Positions 51,998 to 60,268 of a DNA stretch of 64,000 nt are shown here, one piece after another. This DNA comes from Streptomyces cavernicola (GTDB lineage: Bacteria > Actinomycetota > Actinomycetes > Streptomycetales > Streptomycetaceae). Below the pieces are notes generated by a model. That model was not told the DNA's origin. It saw nothing but the letters and a program-made list of their open reading frames with translations, and did not search any database. Each line of letters opens with the position of its first letter. Positions within the stretch are counted from its first letter, which is position 1. The position numbers and the translations under genes were made by a program. Location of the stretch: contig NZ_JASCIQ010000030.1 in the NCBI RefSeq assembly GCF_029968035.1, forward strand, positions 51,670-115,669, read 5' to 3'.

Positions 51998-53593
51998 CTA
52001 GGCGCGGTCCCCGAAGACGGTGCGGTGCCAGTCCTTCCTGGCGACCGCGGTGTTGTCGTACATCACGTGCTTGATCTGCGTGTACTCCTCGAAGGAGTAG
52101 GCGGACATGTCCTTTCCGAAGCCGGAGGCCTTGTAGCCGCCGTGCGGCATCTCGCTGAGGATCGGGATGTGGTCGTTGACCCACACGCAGCCCGCCTTGA
52201 TGGCGCGGGTGGCGAGCCCGGCCCGGAACACGTCCCGGGTCCAGGCGGAGGCGGCGAGTCCGTAGGGGGTGTCGTTGGCGAGCCGGATGCCCTCGTCGTC
52301 GGAGTCGAAGGGCAGCACGACGAGGACGGGCCCGAAGATCTCGGCCTGCACGATCTCGCTGTCCTGCGCGGCGTCGGCGATCAGGGTCGGCCGGTAGTAC
52401 GCGCCCTCGGCGAGGCCGTTGTTCTTGGGGGCCTCGCCACCGGTGACGATCCGGGCGTAGCCGCGGGCCCGGTCGACGAAGGCGGCGACACGGTCGCGCT
52501 GGGCGTGCGAGATCAGCGGGCCGAGGTCGGTGGACTCGTCGAAGGGGTCGCCGAGCCGCACGGTCGCCATCAGGTCGGCGACTCCGCTCACGAAGGCGTC
52601 GTACAGCGGCCGTTGGACGTACGCGCGGGTCGCGGCGGTGCAGTCCTGGCCGGTGTTGATCAGCGCCCCGGCGACCGCGCCGTGCACGGCGGCCTCCAGG
52701 TCGGCGTCGTCGAAGACCACGAACGGGGCCTTGCCGCCGAGTTCGAGGTGCAGCCGCTTGACGGTGCTCGTGGCGATCTCGGCGACGCGCTTGCCGACCG
52801 CGGTCGACCCGGTGAAGGAGGTCATGGCGACGTCCGGGTGCCCGACGAGATGCTCACCGGCGTCCCGTCCGGCCCCGCTGACGATATTCACGACCCCGTC
52901 CGGAATGCCCGCCTCCGTGGCGGCCTCGGCGAACAACAGCGAGGTGAGCGGGGTGAGTTCGGCGGGCTTCAGGACGATCGTGTTGCCCGCGGCGATCGCC
53001 GGGAGCACCTTCCAGGCGGCCATCTGGAGCGGGTAGTTCCAGGGCGCGATGGAGCCGACGACACCGATCGGCTCCCGGCGTACGTACGAGGTGTGGTCGG
53101 CGGAGTACTCCCCCGCGGACTGCCCCTGCAGATGCCGGGCCGCGCCTGCGAAGAACGCGGTGTTGTCGATGCTGCCCGGGACGTCGAACTCCCGGCTGAG
53201 CTTGATCGGCTTGCCGCACTGCAGCGACTCGGCCTGTGCGAACTCCTCGGCCCGCGCGGCCAGGACGCCCGCGAAGCGGTGCAGGGCGTCGGAGCGCTCG
53301 CCGGGGGTGGCGCCCGACCAGCCGGGGAAGGCCTCGGCGGCCGCGGCGACGGCGGCGTCCACGTCGGCCGTGCCGGCGAGTTCGTAGTCGTACGCCTCCG
53401 TGCCCGTGGCCGGGTCGACGACGGCGTGCCTGCGGCCCGAGGAGCCGGGGGCGAGCCGCCCGGCGATGTACTGCGCACCGTCCGCGAAGCGGTCCCGTGC
53501 GGGGAAGGGGGTGGAGAGGGGGGCTGCCTGAGTATCGGCCTGGGGGGTGGCCTGGGGGGTGGAGTTCGTTTCGCTGTTGCTGATGTGGCCCAT
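51998..53593 (-). CDS. Aldehyde dehydrogenase, gamma-aminobutyraldehyde/betaine-aldehyde type
   Basis: A 531-residue ALDH. After a ~35-residue Thr/Gln/Pro-rich extension the domain starts QYIAGRLAPGSSG. Motifs: IAPWNYPLQMAAWKVLPAIA, TSFTGSTAVGKRVAEIA, HLELGGKAPFVVFDDADLE (catalytic Glu), NTGQDCTAATRAYVQ (catalytic Cys near 317), AEIFGPVLVVLPFD and MPHGGYKASGFGKDMSAYSF. The last motif and NDHIPI are typical of aminobutyraldehyde dehydrogenases. ATG 53593 has GGAAGAG upstream. It precedes potD, so oxidation of 4-aminobutanal from putrescine is likely. The 178-base divergent gap to the NADAR gene carries a perfect 8-bp inverted repeat. Confidence 0.88.
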   Translation of the reverse strand: MGHISNSETNSTPQATPQADTQAAPLSTPFPARDRFADGAQYIAGRLAPGSSGRRHAVVDPATGTEAYDYELAGTADVDAAVAAAAEAFPGWSGATPGERSDALHRFAGVLAARAEEFAQAESLQCGKPIKLSREFDVPGSIDNTAFFAGAARHLQGQSAGEYSADHTSYVRREPIGVVGSIAPWNYPLQMAAWKVLPAIAAGNTIVLKPAELTPLTSLLFAEAATEAGIPDGVVNIVSGAGRDAGEHLVGHPDVAMTSFTGSTAVGKRVAEIATSTVKRLHLELGGKAPFVVFDDADLEAAVHGAVAGALINTGQDCTAATRAYVQRPLYDAFVSGVADLMATVRLGDPFDESTDLGPLISHAQRDRVAAFVDRARGYARIVTGGEAPKNNGLAEGAYYRPTLIADAAQDSEIVQAEIFGPVLVVLPFDSDDEGIRLANDTPYGLAASAWTRDVFRAGLATRAIKAGCVWVNDHIPILSEMPHGGYKASGFGKDMSAYSFEEYTQIKHVMYDNTAVARKDWHRTVFGDRA

Positions 53594-53663
53594 CACGCGC
53601 TCTTCCGTAGCTCCAGCTCGAATTGACTGCTGATCCTGACAGAGGGGGGACTCCTCGCCAAGG

Positions 53664-53699
53664 GATTCCGTTGTTTCTGTTTGGTTACGCGACGGAATC
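53664..53699. promoter_or_regulatory. Inverted repeat in the aldehyde dehydrogenase / NADAR divergent promoter region
   Basis: GATTCCGT (53664-53671) and ACGGAATC (53692-53699) are perfect 8-bp arms with centres 28 bases apart, separated by an AT-richer TTGTTTCTGTTTGGTTAC. The spacing of nearly three helical turns fits a dimeric regulator of either divergent gene. Confidence 0.5.
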
Positions 53700-53771
53700 G
53701 GTCGACCAGGTGTCGAGCCGCCTCGAAAATCCGAGGACGGATTGTCAGTGGCGCCTGACACACTCGCATGT

Positions 53772-54410
53772 ATGAACGAGGGGAACGCGCAGCACTTGGA
53801 CGATCCGCACTTGGACGATCCGCACTTGGACGATCCGCACTTGAACGCCCAGCACCTGGACGAGACCGAACCGCTGACCCGGCTGACGGAACGCATCGCG
53901 CGCGGCGAGCGCGTGAAGTTCCTGCACTTCTGGGGTCACGCACCGCGCAAGGACGGCCGCATAGGCGCGAGTTGCCTCAGCCAGTGGTGGCCGGCGCCGT
54001 TCACTGTGGACGGCGTGCGGTACGCCACGGCGGAGCACTGGATGATGGCCGAGAAGGCCCGCCTCTTCGACGACGCGGAGGCGGAGCGGAAGGCGCTCGC
54101 GGCGACGTCGCCCGCGGCGGCCAAGAAGGCGGGGCGCCTGGTCCGTGGTTTCGACGAACAGCGGTGGGAGCGCGAGCGGTTCGGCATCGTCGTCGAGGGC
54201 AGCGTCCACAAGTTCGCCGCCGACGAGGCCTTGCGGGAGTTCCTGCTCGGCACGGGCGAGCGAGTCCTGGTCGAGGCCAGCCCCATGGACCGCATCTGGG
54301 GCATAGGCCTCGCGGCGGACGACCCCCGGGCCGACGACCCGCCCCGCTGGCGCGGCACGAACCTGCTCGGCTTCGCCCTGATGGAGGCCAGACAGCGCCT
54401 ACGCCCCTGA
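53772..54410 (+). CDS. NADAR family protein (YbiA/RibX-like) with tandem HLDDP repeats
   Basis: A 212-residue protein of the NADAR domain family, which acts on ADP-ribose-related or riboflavin-intermediate N-glycosides. Motifs: RVKFLHFWGH, CLSQWWPAPFTVDGVRYATAEHWM, KARLFDD, RFGIVVEGSVHKFAAD and RIWGIGLAADDP, then WRGTNLLGFALMEAR. Residues 8-22 consist of three exact tandem copies of HLDDP, encoded by an identical 15-base unit (53793-53837). ATG 53772 is chosen; a start 30 bases upstream is possible. It is divergent from an aldehyde dehydrogenase. Its substrate here is unknown, and a housekeeping detoxification or ADP-ribose role is inferred. Confidence 0.87.
   Translation: MNEGNAQHLDDPHLDDPHLDDPHLNAQHLDETEPLTRLTERIARGERVKFLHFWGHAPRKDGRIGASCLSQWWPAPFTVDGVRYATAEHWMMAEKARLFDDAEAERKALAATSPAAAKKAGRLVRGFDEQRWERERFGIVVEGSVHKFAADEALREFLLGTGERVLVEASPMDRIWGIGLAADDPRADDPPRWRGTNLLGFALMEARQRLRP
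53793..53837 (+). repeat. 15-bp unit repeated three times inside the NADAR gene
   Basis: CACTTGGACGATCCG occurs three times with no mismatch (53793-53807, 53808-53822, 53823-53837), encoding HLDDP each time. A degraded fourth unit (CACTTGAACGCCCAG) follows. Confidence 0.95.
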
Positions 54411-54902
54411 GCGAGGCCTCCGGCCCGGTTCCTTCCCCGCCCCGCCCCTTCCCGGCTGTGTCAATTTGCGGCTGCCGCCGCGTGGCTGCCGTCGGCTACG
54501 GGGGCCAGCCCCGGACCCCCGCTCCTCAAACGCCGGAGGGGCTGATTTCGGGGTGCCCTACAGGGGCGCGGGGAGCTGCGCGACCAGCCACAACGGCGCG
54601 GCAGACGAACAACGACGGGGCCGGGGGCCGGAGTTCGGGGCAGAGCCCCGTCAGGGGCGCGGGGAACTGCGCGACCAGCCACGACGGCGCGGCAGACGAA
54701 CAACGACGGGGCCGGGGCCCGGGGTTCGGGACGGAGCCCCGTCAGGGGCGCGGGGAACTGCGCGACCAGCCACAACGGCACAGCAGACGAACAACCACCG
54801 GGTCCGGGGTCCGGGGCGGAGCCCCGAACCGGCCGGGGTCCGGGGCGGAGCCCCGGGAGCTGTCCGGCGAGGACTTCGGGAAGGGGCGGGGTGGGGAACA
54901 AC
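54411..54902. repeat. Repeat array between NADAR and DUF4190 genes: three 91-bp tandem units
   Basis: No gene is seen. Units at 54561-54651, 54652-54742 and 54743-~54826 share a 91-base period. Each begins with the dispersed repeat in minus orientation (AGGGGCGCGGGGAACTGCG), continues with ACGGCGCGGCAGACGAACAA and ends with GGGGCGGAGCCCCG-like hairpins. CCGCTCCTCAAACGCCGGAG at 54519-54538 is the second recurrent motif. The array lies between convergent stops. Confidence 0.85.
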
Positions 54903-55790
<888 letters not shown>

Positions 55791-55932
55791 GGGCGATCCC
55801 CTCATTCGTACGTTCGGTCATGCTAAGGCCATGGACCCGCCGGGCGGGCGGCCTCCTACGATGATCCCCGATCCACCGATCAGCCGATCACCCGCGCCCC
55901 TTCGAGCGGCGCCGTTCCCGGGGAGGAACTCC

Positions 55933-56964
55933 ATGTCAGATCTGCCCGCGTTCATCGCAGGCCTGCCCAAGGCCGAGCTGCACGTCCACCACGTCGGCTC
56001 CGCCTCCCCGCGCATCGTCGCCGAACTCGCCGCCATGCACCCGGACTCCAAGGTTCCCACCGACCCGGAGGCGCTCGCGGACTACTTCACGTTCACGGAC
56101 TTCGCGCACTTCGTCCAGGTGTACCTGTCGGTGGTCGACCTGATCCGCACGCCCGAGGACGTCCGGCTGCTCACGTACGAGGTGGCCCGTGACATGGCGC
56201 GCCAGCAGATCCGGTACGCGGAGCTGACGATCACGCCGTTCAGCTCGACCCGGCGCGGCATCGACGAGCGGGCTTTCATGGACGCGATCGAGGATGCCCG
56301 CAAGGCCGCCGAGACCGAGTTCGGGACCGTGCTCCGCTGGTGCTTCGACATCCCCGGCGAGGCCGGGCTCGAGTCCGCCGAGGAGACCGTCCGGCTCGCC
56401 ACCGACGACCGGCTGCGCCCGGAGGGCCTGGTCTCGTTCGGCCTCGGCGGCCCCGAGATCGGCGTACCGCGCCCGCAGTTCAAGCCGTACTTCGACCGGG
56501 CGATCGCCGCCGGTCTGCGCAGCGTGCCGCACGCGGGCGAGACCACCGGGCCGCAGACCGTCTGGGACGCGCTGGTCGAGCTGCGCGCCGAGCGCATCGG
56601 GCACGGTACGAGCTCCGCCCAGGACCCGGCGCTCCTGCGCCACCTCGCCGAGCACCGCATCCCGCTGGAGGTCTGCCCCACCTCCAACCTCGCGACCCGC
56701 GCGGTCCCCGACCTGGACCAGCACCCGATCAAGCAGATGGTCGCGGCCGGCGTGCAGGTCACGATCAACTCCGACGACCCGCCGATGTTCGGCACGGACC
56801 TCAACAACGAGTACGGGGTCGCCGCCCGCCTCCTCGACCTGGACGAGCGGGGCCTCGCGGAGCTCGCCAAGAACGCCGTGACCGCGTCGTTCCTGGACGA
56901 GGGCGGCAAGGCGAAGCTGGCCGCGGAGATCGACACGTACACGGCGAACTGGCTGGCTCCGTAA
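55933..56964 (+). CDS. COG1816 adenosine deaminase-family enzyme, probably aminodeoxyfutalosine deaminase
   Basis: A 343-residue amidohydrolase. The metal-binding HxH is KAELHVHHVGSASP (H17, H19); further motifs are VPHAGETTGP, RIGHGTSSAQDP, CPTSNLATRAV and NSDDPPMFGTDLNNEY, as in ADA enzymes. Canonical adenosine deaminases read HVHLDG; the HHVGS variant differs at the substrate-contact position. From memory, a Streptomyces avermitilis protein of this COG1816 subgroup deaminates 6-amino-6-deoxyfutalosine in the futalosine menaquinone pathway, and this gene appears orthologous. ATG 55933 has GGGAGG at good spacing. A terminator lies at 56993-57022. Confidence 0.85.
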   Translation: MSDLPAFIAGLPKAELHVHHVGSASPRIVAELAAMHPDSKVPTDPEALADYFTFTDFAHFVQVYLSVVDLIRTPEDVRLLTYEVARDMARQQIRYAELTITPFSSTRRGIDERAFMDAIEDARKAAETEFGTVLRWCFDIPGEAGLESAEETVRLATDDRLRPEGLVSFGLGGPEIGVPRPQFKPYFDRAIAAGLRSVPHAGETTGPQTVWDALVELRAERIGHGTSSAQDPALLRHLAEHRIPLEVCPTSNLATRAVPDLDQHPIKQMVAAGVQVTINSDDPPMFGTDLNNEYGVAARLLDLDERGLAELAKNAVTASFLDEGGKAKLAAEIDTYTANWLAP

Positions 56965-56992
56965 GACGCGCGAGGCCCCGGCAACGGCACGC

Positions 56993-57022
56993 GAGGCCCT
57001 CGCGAAGGCGCGCGAGGGCCTC
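56993..57022 (+). terminator. Terminator after the deaminase gene
   Basis: A perfect 12-bp stem pairs GAGGCCCTCGCG (56993-57004) with 57011-57022 around a 6-base AAGGCG loop. The flanks repeat the CGCGAGGCC word. It lies 28 bases after the stop. Confidence 0.75.
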
Positions 57023-57084
57023 TCAGGGATCGCGGACCGGTCTCCCGGCTCGACCCGGTGATCACGCCTGGTGACAATGGGCGC

Positions 57085-57777
57085 ATGCAGACCCTCACCG
57101 TCGTGGCCCACCGGGGCGACCCGTACCGGGCCCGCGAGAACACCCTGCCCTCACTGCGCTCCGCCTTCGCCGCGGGCGCCGACGCCGTGGAGATCGACGT
57201 ACGCCTGACGCGCGACGGCGTGCCCGTGCTGCTGCACGACGAGACGCTGAGCCGGCTCTGGGGCCACGAGCGTCCGCTCGCGCAGCTCTCCGCGGCGGAG
57301 GTGCGCGGCCTCACCGGCGGCGGCGTGCCCACGCTCGCCGAGGCCCTCGCCGCGACCCCGGACCGACGCCTGCTCATCGACCTGCCCGACGCCTCGGCGA
57401 GGACGGTGCGCACGGTGGTCGGCACCGTCCACGACTGCGGCGCGGCCGACCGCGTGTACTACTGCGCGGGCGCGCGGGCCATGCTGCGGGTGCGCGAGGC
57501 CGACCCGGCCGCGGAGATCGCGCTGACCTGGTCCACGCTCGCCCCGGTCCGCCCGGCGGTGATCGAGGAGGTGCGGCCGCGCTGGCTCAACTACCGCTTC
57601 GGGCTGCTGAGTCGGGAGCTGGTCGCCCGCATCCACAAGGACGGCCTGCTCGTCTCCGCGTGGACGCCGGACACCCGCCGGTCGATGCGCCGGATGCTGG
57701 ACGCCGGGGTCGACTCGGTGACCACGAACCGCGTGGACGTCCTGACGTCCCTCCGCGGCCCGACCCGCACCCCTTAG
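57085..57777 (+). CDS. Glycerophosphodiester phosphodiesterase
   Basis: A 230-residue GDPD-family TIM barrel that hydrolyses glycerophosphodiesters to sn-glycerol 3-phosphate and an alcohol. VVAHRGDPYRARENTLPSL carries the catalytic His-Arg (residues 8-9) and the Glu. VEIDVRLTRDGVPVLLHD supplies the metal-binding Glu, Asp and the second His. LLIDLPD, then LLVSAWTPDTRRSMRRM and GVDSVTTNRVD, complete the barrel. No signal peptide is seen, so it is cytoplasmic. The start is ATG 57085; a nine-codon extension is in frame. It is followed by a pseudogene remnant. Confidence 0.92.
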   Translation: MQTLTVVAHRGDPYRARENTLPSLRSAFAAGADAVEIDVRLTRDGVPVLLHDETLSRLWGHERPLAQLSAAEVRGLTGGGVPTLAEALAATPDRRLLIDLPDASARTVRTVVGTVHDCGAADRVYYCAGARAMLRVREADPAAEIALTWSTLAPVRPAVIEEVRPRWLNYRFGLLSRELVARIHKDGLLVSAWTPDTRRSMRRMLDAGVDSVTTNRVDVLTSLRGPTRTP

Positions 57778-57868
57778 GGAACGCCTTCGGACAACACCCC
57801 CACGCACAGCGGGAGTTGAGCTGGGGTCGCTCCAGGGTTCGTCCCTTCCTCGACGGCACGGTGCAGGC

Positions 57869-58069
57869 GCGGAGCAGCACCACGGGAACATCCACTACCT
57901 CGTCCTCGCGATACTGATCGAGGAGGTCACCGGCGAAACGTACGAACACCAGGCGGAGACAAGGGTGTTCAGGCCGGTCGGCATGGGGCGCACCTCGTTC
58001 CCCGAGGGCGCGGAACCGTACATGCCGGGCCTTGACGCGGACGCGGCGGGCAATGGACACCTTGTCCGC
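57869..58069 (+). pseudogene. Remnant of a beta-lactamase / D-Ala-D-Ala carboxypeptidase-like (PF00144) gene
   Basis: The plus-strand frame starting at 57884 reads GNIHYLVLAILIEEVTGETY and continues RVFRPVGMGRTSFPEG. This closely resembles the class C beta-lactamase/PBP4* segment (Y-S-N-x-N-Y, then L-I-E-x-V-T-G, then RPLGM..T). Neither the N-terminal SxxK part nor the C-terminal KTG part is present. The frame has no start with a ribosome binding site. It is a decayed fragment trapped between the phosphodiesterase gene and the convergent aldehyde dehydrogenase gene. The rest of 57778-58106 holds nothing else recognisable. Confidence 0.75.
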
Positions 58070-58106
58070 CGCCCGCCGCGTCCGTGGTTCAGAACGTCGG
58101 CGACGC

Positions 58107-59543
58107 TCAGCCGAGCGACGTCATGACGTGCTTCACGCGCGTGTAGTCGTCGAAGCCGTACGCCGAGAGGTCCTTGCCGTAGCCGGACTTCTTGAAGCCG
58201 CCGTGCGGCATCTCCGCGACCAGCGGGATGTGGGTGTTGATCCAGACGCAGCCGAAGTCGAGGACCTTGGACATGCGCATGGCGCGCGCGTGGTCCTTGG
58301 TCCACACCGAGGAGGCGAGGGCGTACTCGACGCCGTTCGCGTACGCGACGGCCTGGTCCTCGTCGCGGAAGGACTGGACGGTGATGACCGGGCCGAAGAC
58401 CTCGTTCTGGACGATCTCGTCGTCCTGCTTGAGGCCGGAGACGACGGTCGGGGCGTAGAAGTAGCCCTTGTCGCCGACGCGCTGGCCGCCCGCCTCGACC
58501 TTGGCGTGCGCGGGCAGCCGGTCGATGAAGCCCTCGACCTGCGCGAGCTGGTTCGGGTTGTTCAGCGGGCCGTACAGGACGTCCTCGTCGTCGGGCATGC
58601 CGGTCTTGGTGTCGGCGGCGGCCTTGGCGAGGGCGGTCACGAACTCGTCGTGGATGGACTCGTGGACGAGGACGCGGGTCGCGGCCGTGCAGTCCTGGCC
58701 GGCGTTGAAGAAGCCGGCCTCGGAGATGCCGCCGACGGCCTCGGCGATGTCGGCGTCCTCGAAGACCACGACGGGCGCCTTGCCGCCGAGCTCCAGGTGG
58801 ACCCGCTTGAGGTCCTTGGCGGCGGACTCGGCTACCTGCATGCCGGCGCGCACGGAGCCGGTGATGGAGGCCATCGCCGGGGTCTTGTGCTCGACCATCA
58901 TGCGGCCGGTCTCGCGGTCGCCGGTGACGACGTTGAAGACGCCCTTCGGCACGATGCCGCCGATGATCTCGGCCATCAGGACGGTCGACGCGGGGGTCGT
59001 GTCCGAGGGCTTGAGGACGACCGTGTTGCCCGCGGCGAGCGCCGGGGCGAACTTCCAGACGGCCATCATCATCGGGTAGTTCCACGGCGCGACCTGCGCG
59101 CAGACGCCGATCGGCTCGCGGCGGATGATGGAGGTCAGGCCCTCCATGTACTCACCGGCGGAGCGGCCCTCCAGCATCCGGGCGGCGCCCGCGAAGAACC
59201 GGATCTGGTCGATCATCGCCGGGATCTCTTCGGTGCGGGTCAGCCCGATGGGCTTGCCGCAGTTCTCCGACTCTGCCGCGATGAGCTCCTCCTGGCGCTC
59301 CTCGAAGGCGTCGGCGATCTTCAGGAGTGCCTTCTGGCGCTCGGCGGGCACGAGGTCGCGCCAGGCCGGGAAGGCCTTCTCGGCGGCGGCCATGGCGGCA
59401 TCGACGTCGGCCTGGGCGGAGAGCGGAGCGGTGGCATACGCCTCGCCGGTAGCCGGGTTGACCACCTCGGTGGTCCGCCCGTCCGCGGCGTCCCGGAACT
59501 CTCCGTCGATGTAGTTGCGCAGACGACGCAGCTCGGTGGTCAC
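58107..59543 (-). CDS. Gamma-aminobutyraldehyde dehydrogenase
   Basis: A 478-residue ALDH of the aminobutyraldehyde/betaine-aldehyde group. Motifs: RNYIDGEFRDAADGRTTEVV at the N-terminus, VAPWNYPMMMAVWKFAPALA, SITGSVRAGMQVAESA, VHLELGGKAPVVVFEDADI (Glu), NAGQDCTAATRVLVH (catalytic Cys near 285), NEVFGPVITVQSF and INTHIPLVAEMPHGGFKKSG. It would oxidise 4-aminobutanal from putrescine transamination to GABA. The GTG 59543 start has GAGGAGG six bases upstream. It is divergent from an Lrp regulator whose downstream gene encodes an aminotransferase that could supply the aldehyde. Confidence 0.9.
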   Translation of the reverse strand: MTTELRRLRNYIDGEFRDAADGRTTEVVNPATGEAYATAPLSAQADVDAAMAAAEKAFPAWRDLVPAERQKALLKIADAFEERQEELIAAESENCGKPIGLTRTEEIPAMIDQIRFFAGAARMLEGRSAGEYMEGLTSIIRREPIGVCAQVAPWNYPMMMAVWKFAPALAAGNTVVLKPSDTTPASTVLMAEIIGGIVPKGVFNVVTGDRETGRMMVEHKTPAMASITGSVRAGMQVAESAAKDLKRVHLELGGKAPVVVFEDADIAEAVGGISEAGFFNAGQDCTAATRVLVHESIHDEFVTALAKAAADTKTGMPDDEDVLYGPLNNPNQLAQVEGFIDRLPAHAKVEAGGQRVGDKGYFYAPTVVSGLKQDDEIVQNEVFGPVITVQSFRDEDQAVAYANGVEYALASSVWTKDHARAMRMSKVLDFGCVWINTHIPLVAEMPHGGFKKSGYGKDLSAYGFDDYTRVKHVMTSLG

Positions 59544-59708
59544 TGCGGCCTCCTCAGAGGGTTGGTCTTGAGCGGATCTGTCGGTCGTGAGCGCCCCGCC
59601 CGGAACGCTATGTCCGAGGGGTGAGACACCCAGGCCTACCCTAACGTTCCTACCCACGCTTTCGACATACCCAACGCCCCACAACTACGAAATCAGTGGG
59701 CTCAGACT

Positions 59709-59743
59709 CGCAAGACAACGAATTTCATCGGTTTGGACTTGCG
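59709..59743. promoter_or_regulatory. Inverted repeat in the aldehyde dehydrogenase / Lrp intergenic region
   Basis: CGCAAG (59709-59714) and CTTGCG (59738-59743) form inverted arms around an AT-rich centre (ACAACGAATTTCATCGGTTT). It lies just upstream of the Lrp gene, in the 216-base divergent promoter region, and is a candidate autoregulatory or Lrp-family site. Confidence 0.45.
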
Positions 59744-59759
59744 GGACAGACGACACGTC

Positions 59760-60266
59760 GTGCACAGTGAGGACGTGGCCAGTCGAAGCGCAGACTCCCC
59801 CAGGACCGGAAACGGCTCTCCCTCCGTGGACGCCGTCTCCCTCGCCATCATCGAGCAGTTGCAGGAGGACGGGCGCCGCCCGTACGCCGCGATCGGCAAG
59901 GCCGTGGGCCTGTCCGAAGCGGCCGTACGCCAGCGCGTCCAGAAACTGCTCGACCAAGGCGTGATGCAGATCGTCGCCGTCACCGACCCGCTCACCGTGG
60001 GCTTCCGGCGGCAGGCGATGGTCGGCATCAACGTCGAGGGCGATACGGACCCGGTGGCGGAAGCCCTGACGGCCATGCCCGAAGTCGAGTACATCGTGAT
60101 CACCGCTGGATCCTTCGACCTGATGGTCGAGGTCGTCTGCGAGGACGACGACCAGCTGCTCGACGTGATCCAGAAACGCATCCGGACCCTCCCCGGCGTG
60201 CGCTCCACCGAGAGCTTCGTCTACCTCAAGCTCAAGAAGCAGACCTACATGTGGGGAACCCGATAG
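59760..60266 (+). CDS. Lrp/AsnC family transcriptional regulator
   Basis: A 168-residue regulator. The N-terminal helix-turn-helix is DAVSLAIIEQLQEDGRRPYA then AIGKAVGLSEAAVRQRVQKL. The C-terminal RAM effector domain starts AMVGINVEGDTDPVAEAL and includes FDLMVEVVCEDDDQLLDVI, ending TESFVYLKLKKQTYMWGTR. The GTG at 59760 gives MHSEDVASRS...; GTG at 59775 is an alternative. It sits two bases before the aminotransferase gene and divergent from an aldehyde dehydrogenase, so it probably controls both in response to an amino acid or polyamine intermediate. Confidence 0.92.
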   Translation: MHSEDVASRSADSPRTGNGSPSVDAVSLAIIEQLQEDGRRPYAAIGKAVGLSEAAVRQRVQKLLDQGVMQIVAVTDPLTVGFRRQAMVGINVEGDTDPVAEALTAMPEVEYIVITAGSFDLMVEVVCEDDDQLLDVIQKRIRTLPGVRSTESFVYLKLKKQTYMWGTR

Positions 60267-60268
60267 CC

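Noticed and set aside
53793..53837. 15-bp repeats as iteron-like origin or attachment site
   Set aside because: They lie in frame at the start of a coding sequence and encode identical peptides. No replication or integrase gene is nearby.
54561..54826. Tandem repeats as a possible CRISPR array
   Set aside because: The 91-base units are near-identical throughout, with no short repeat/variable spacer alternation, and no cas genes are present.
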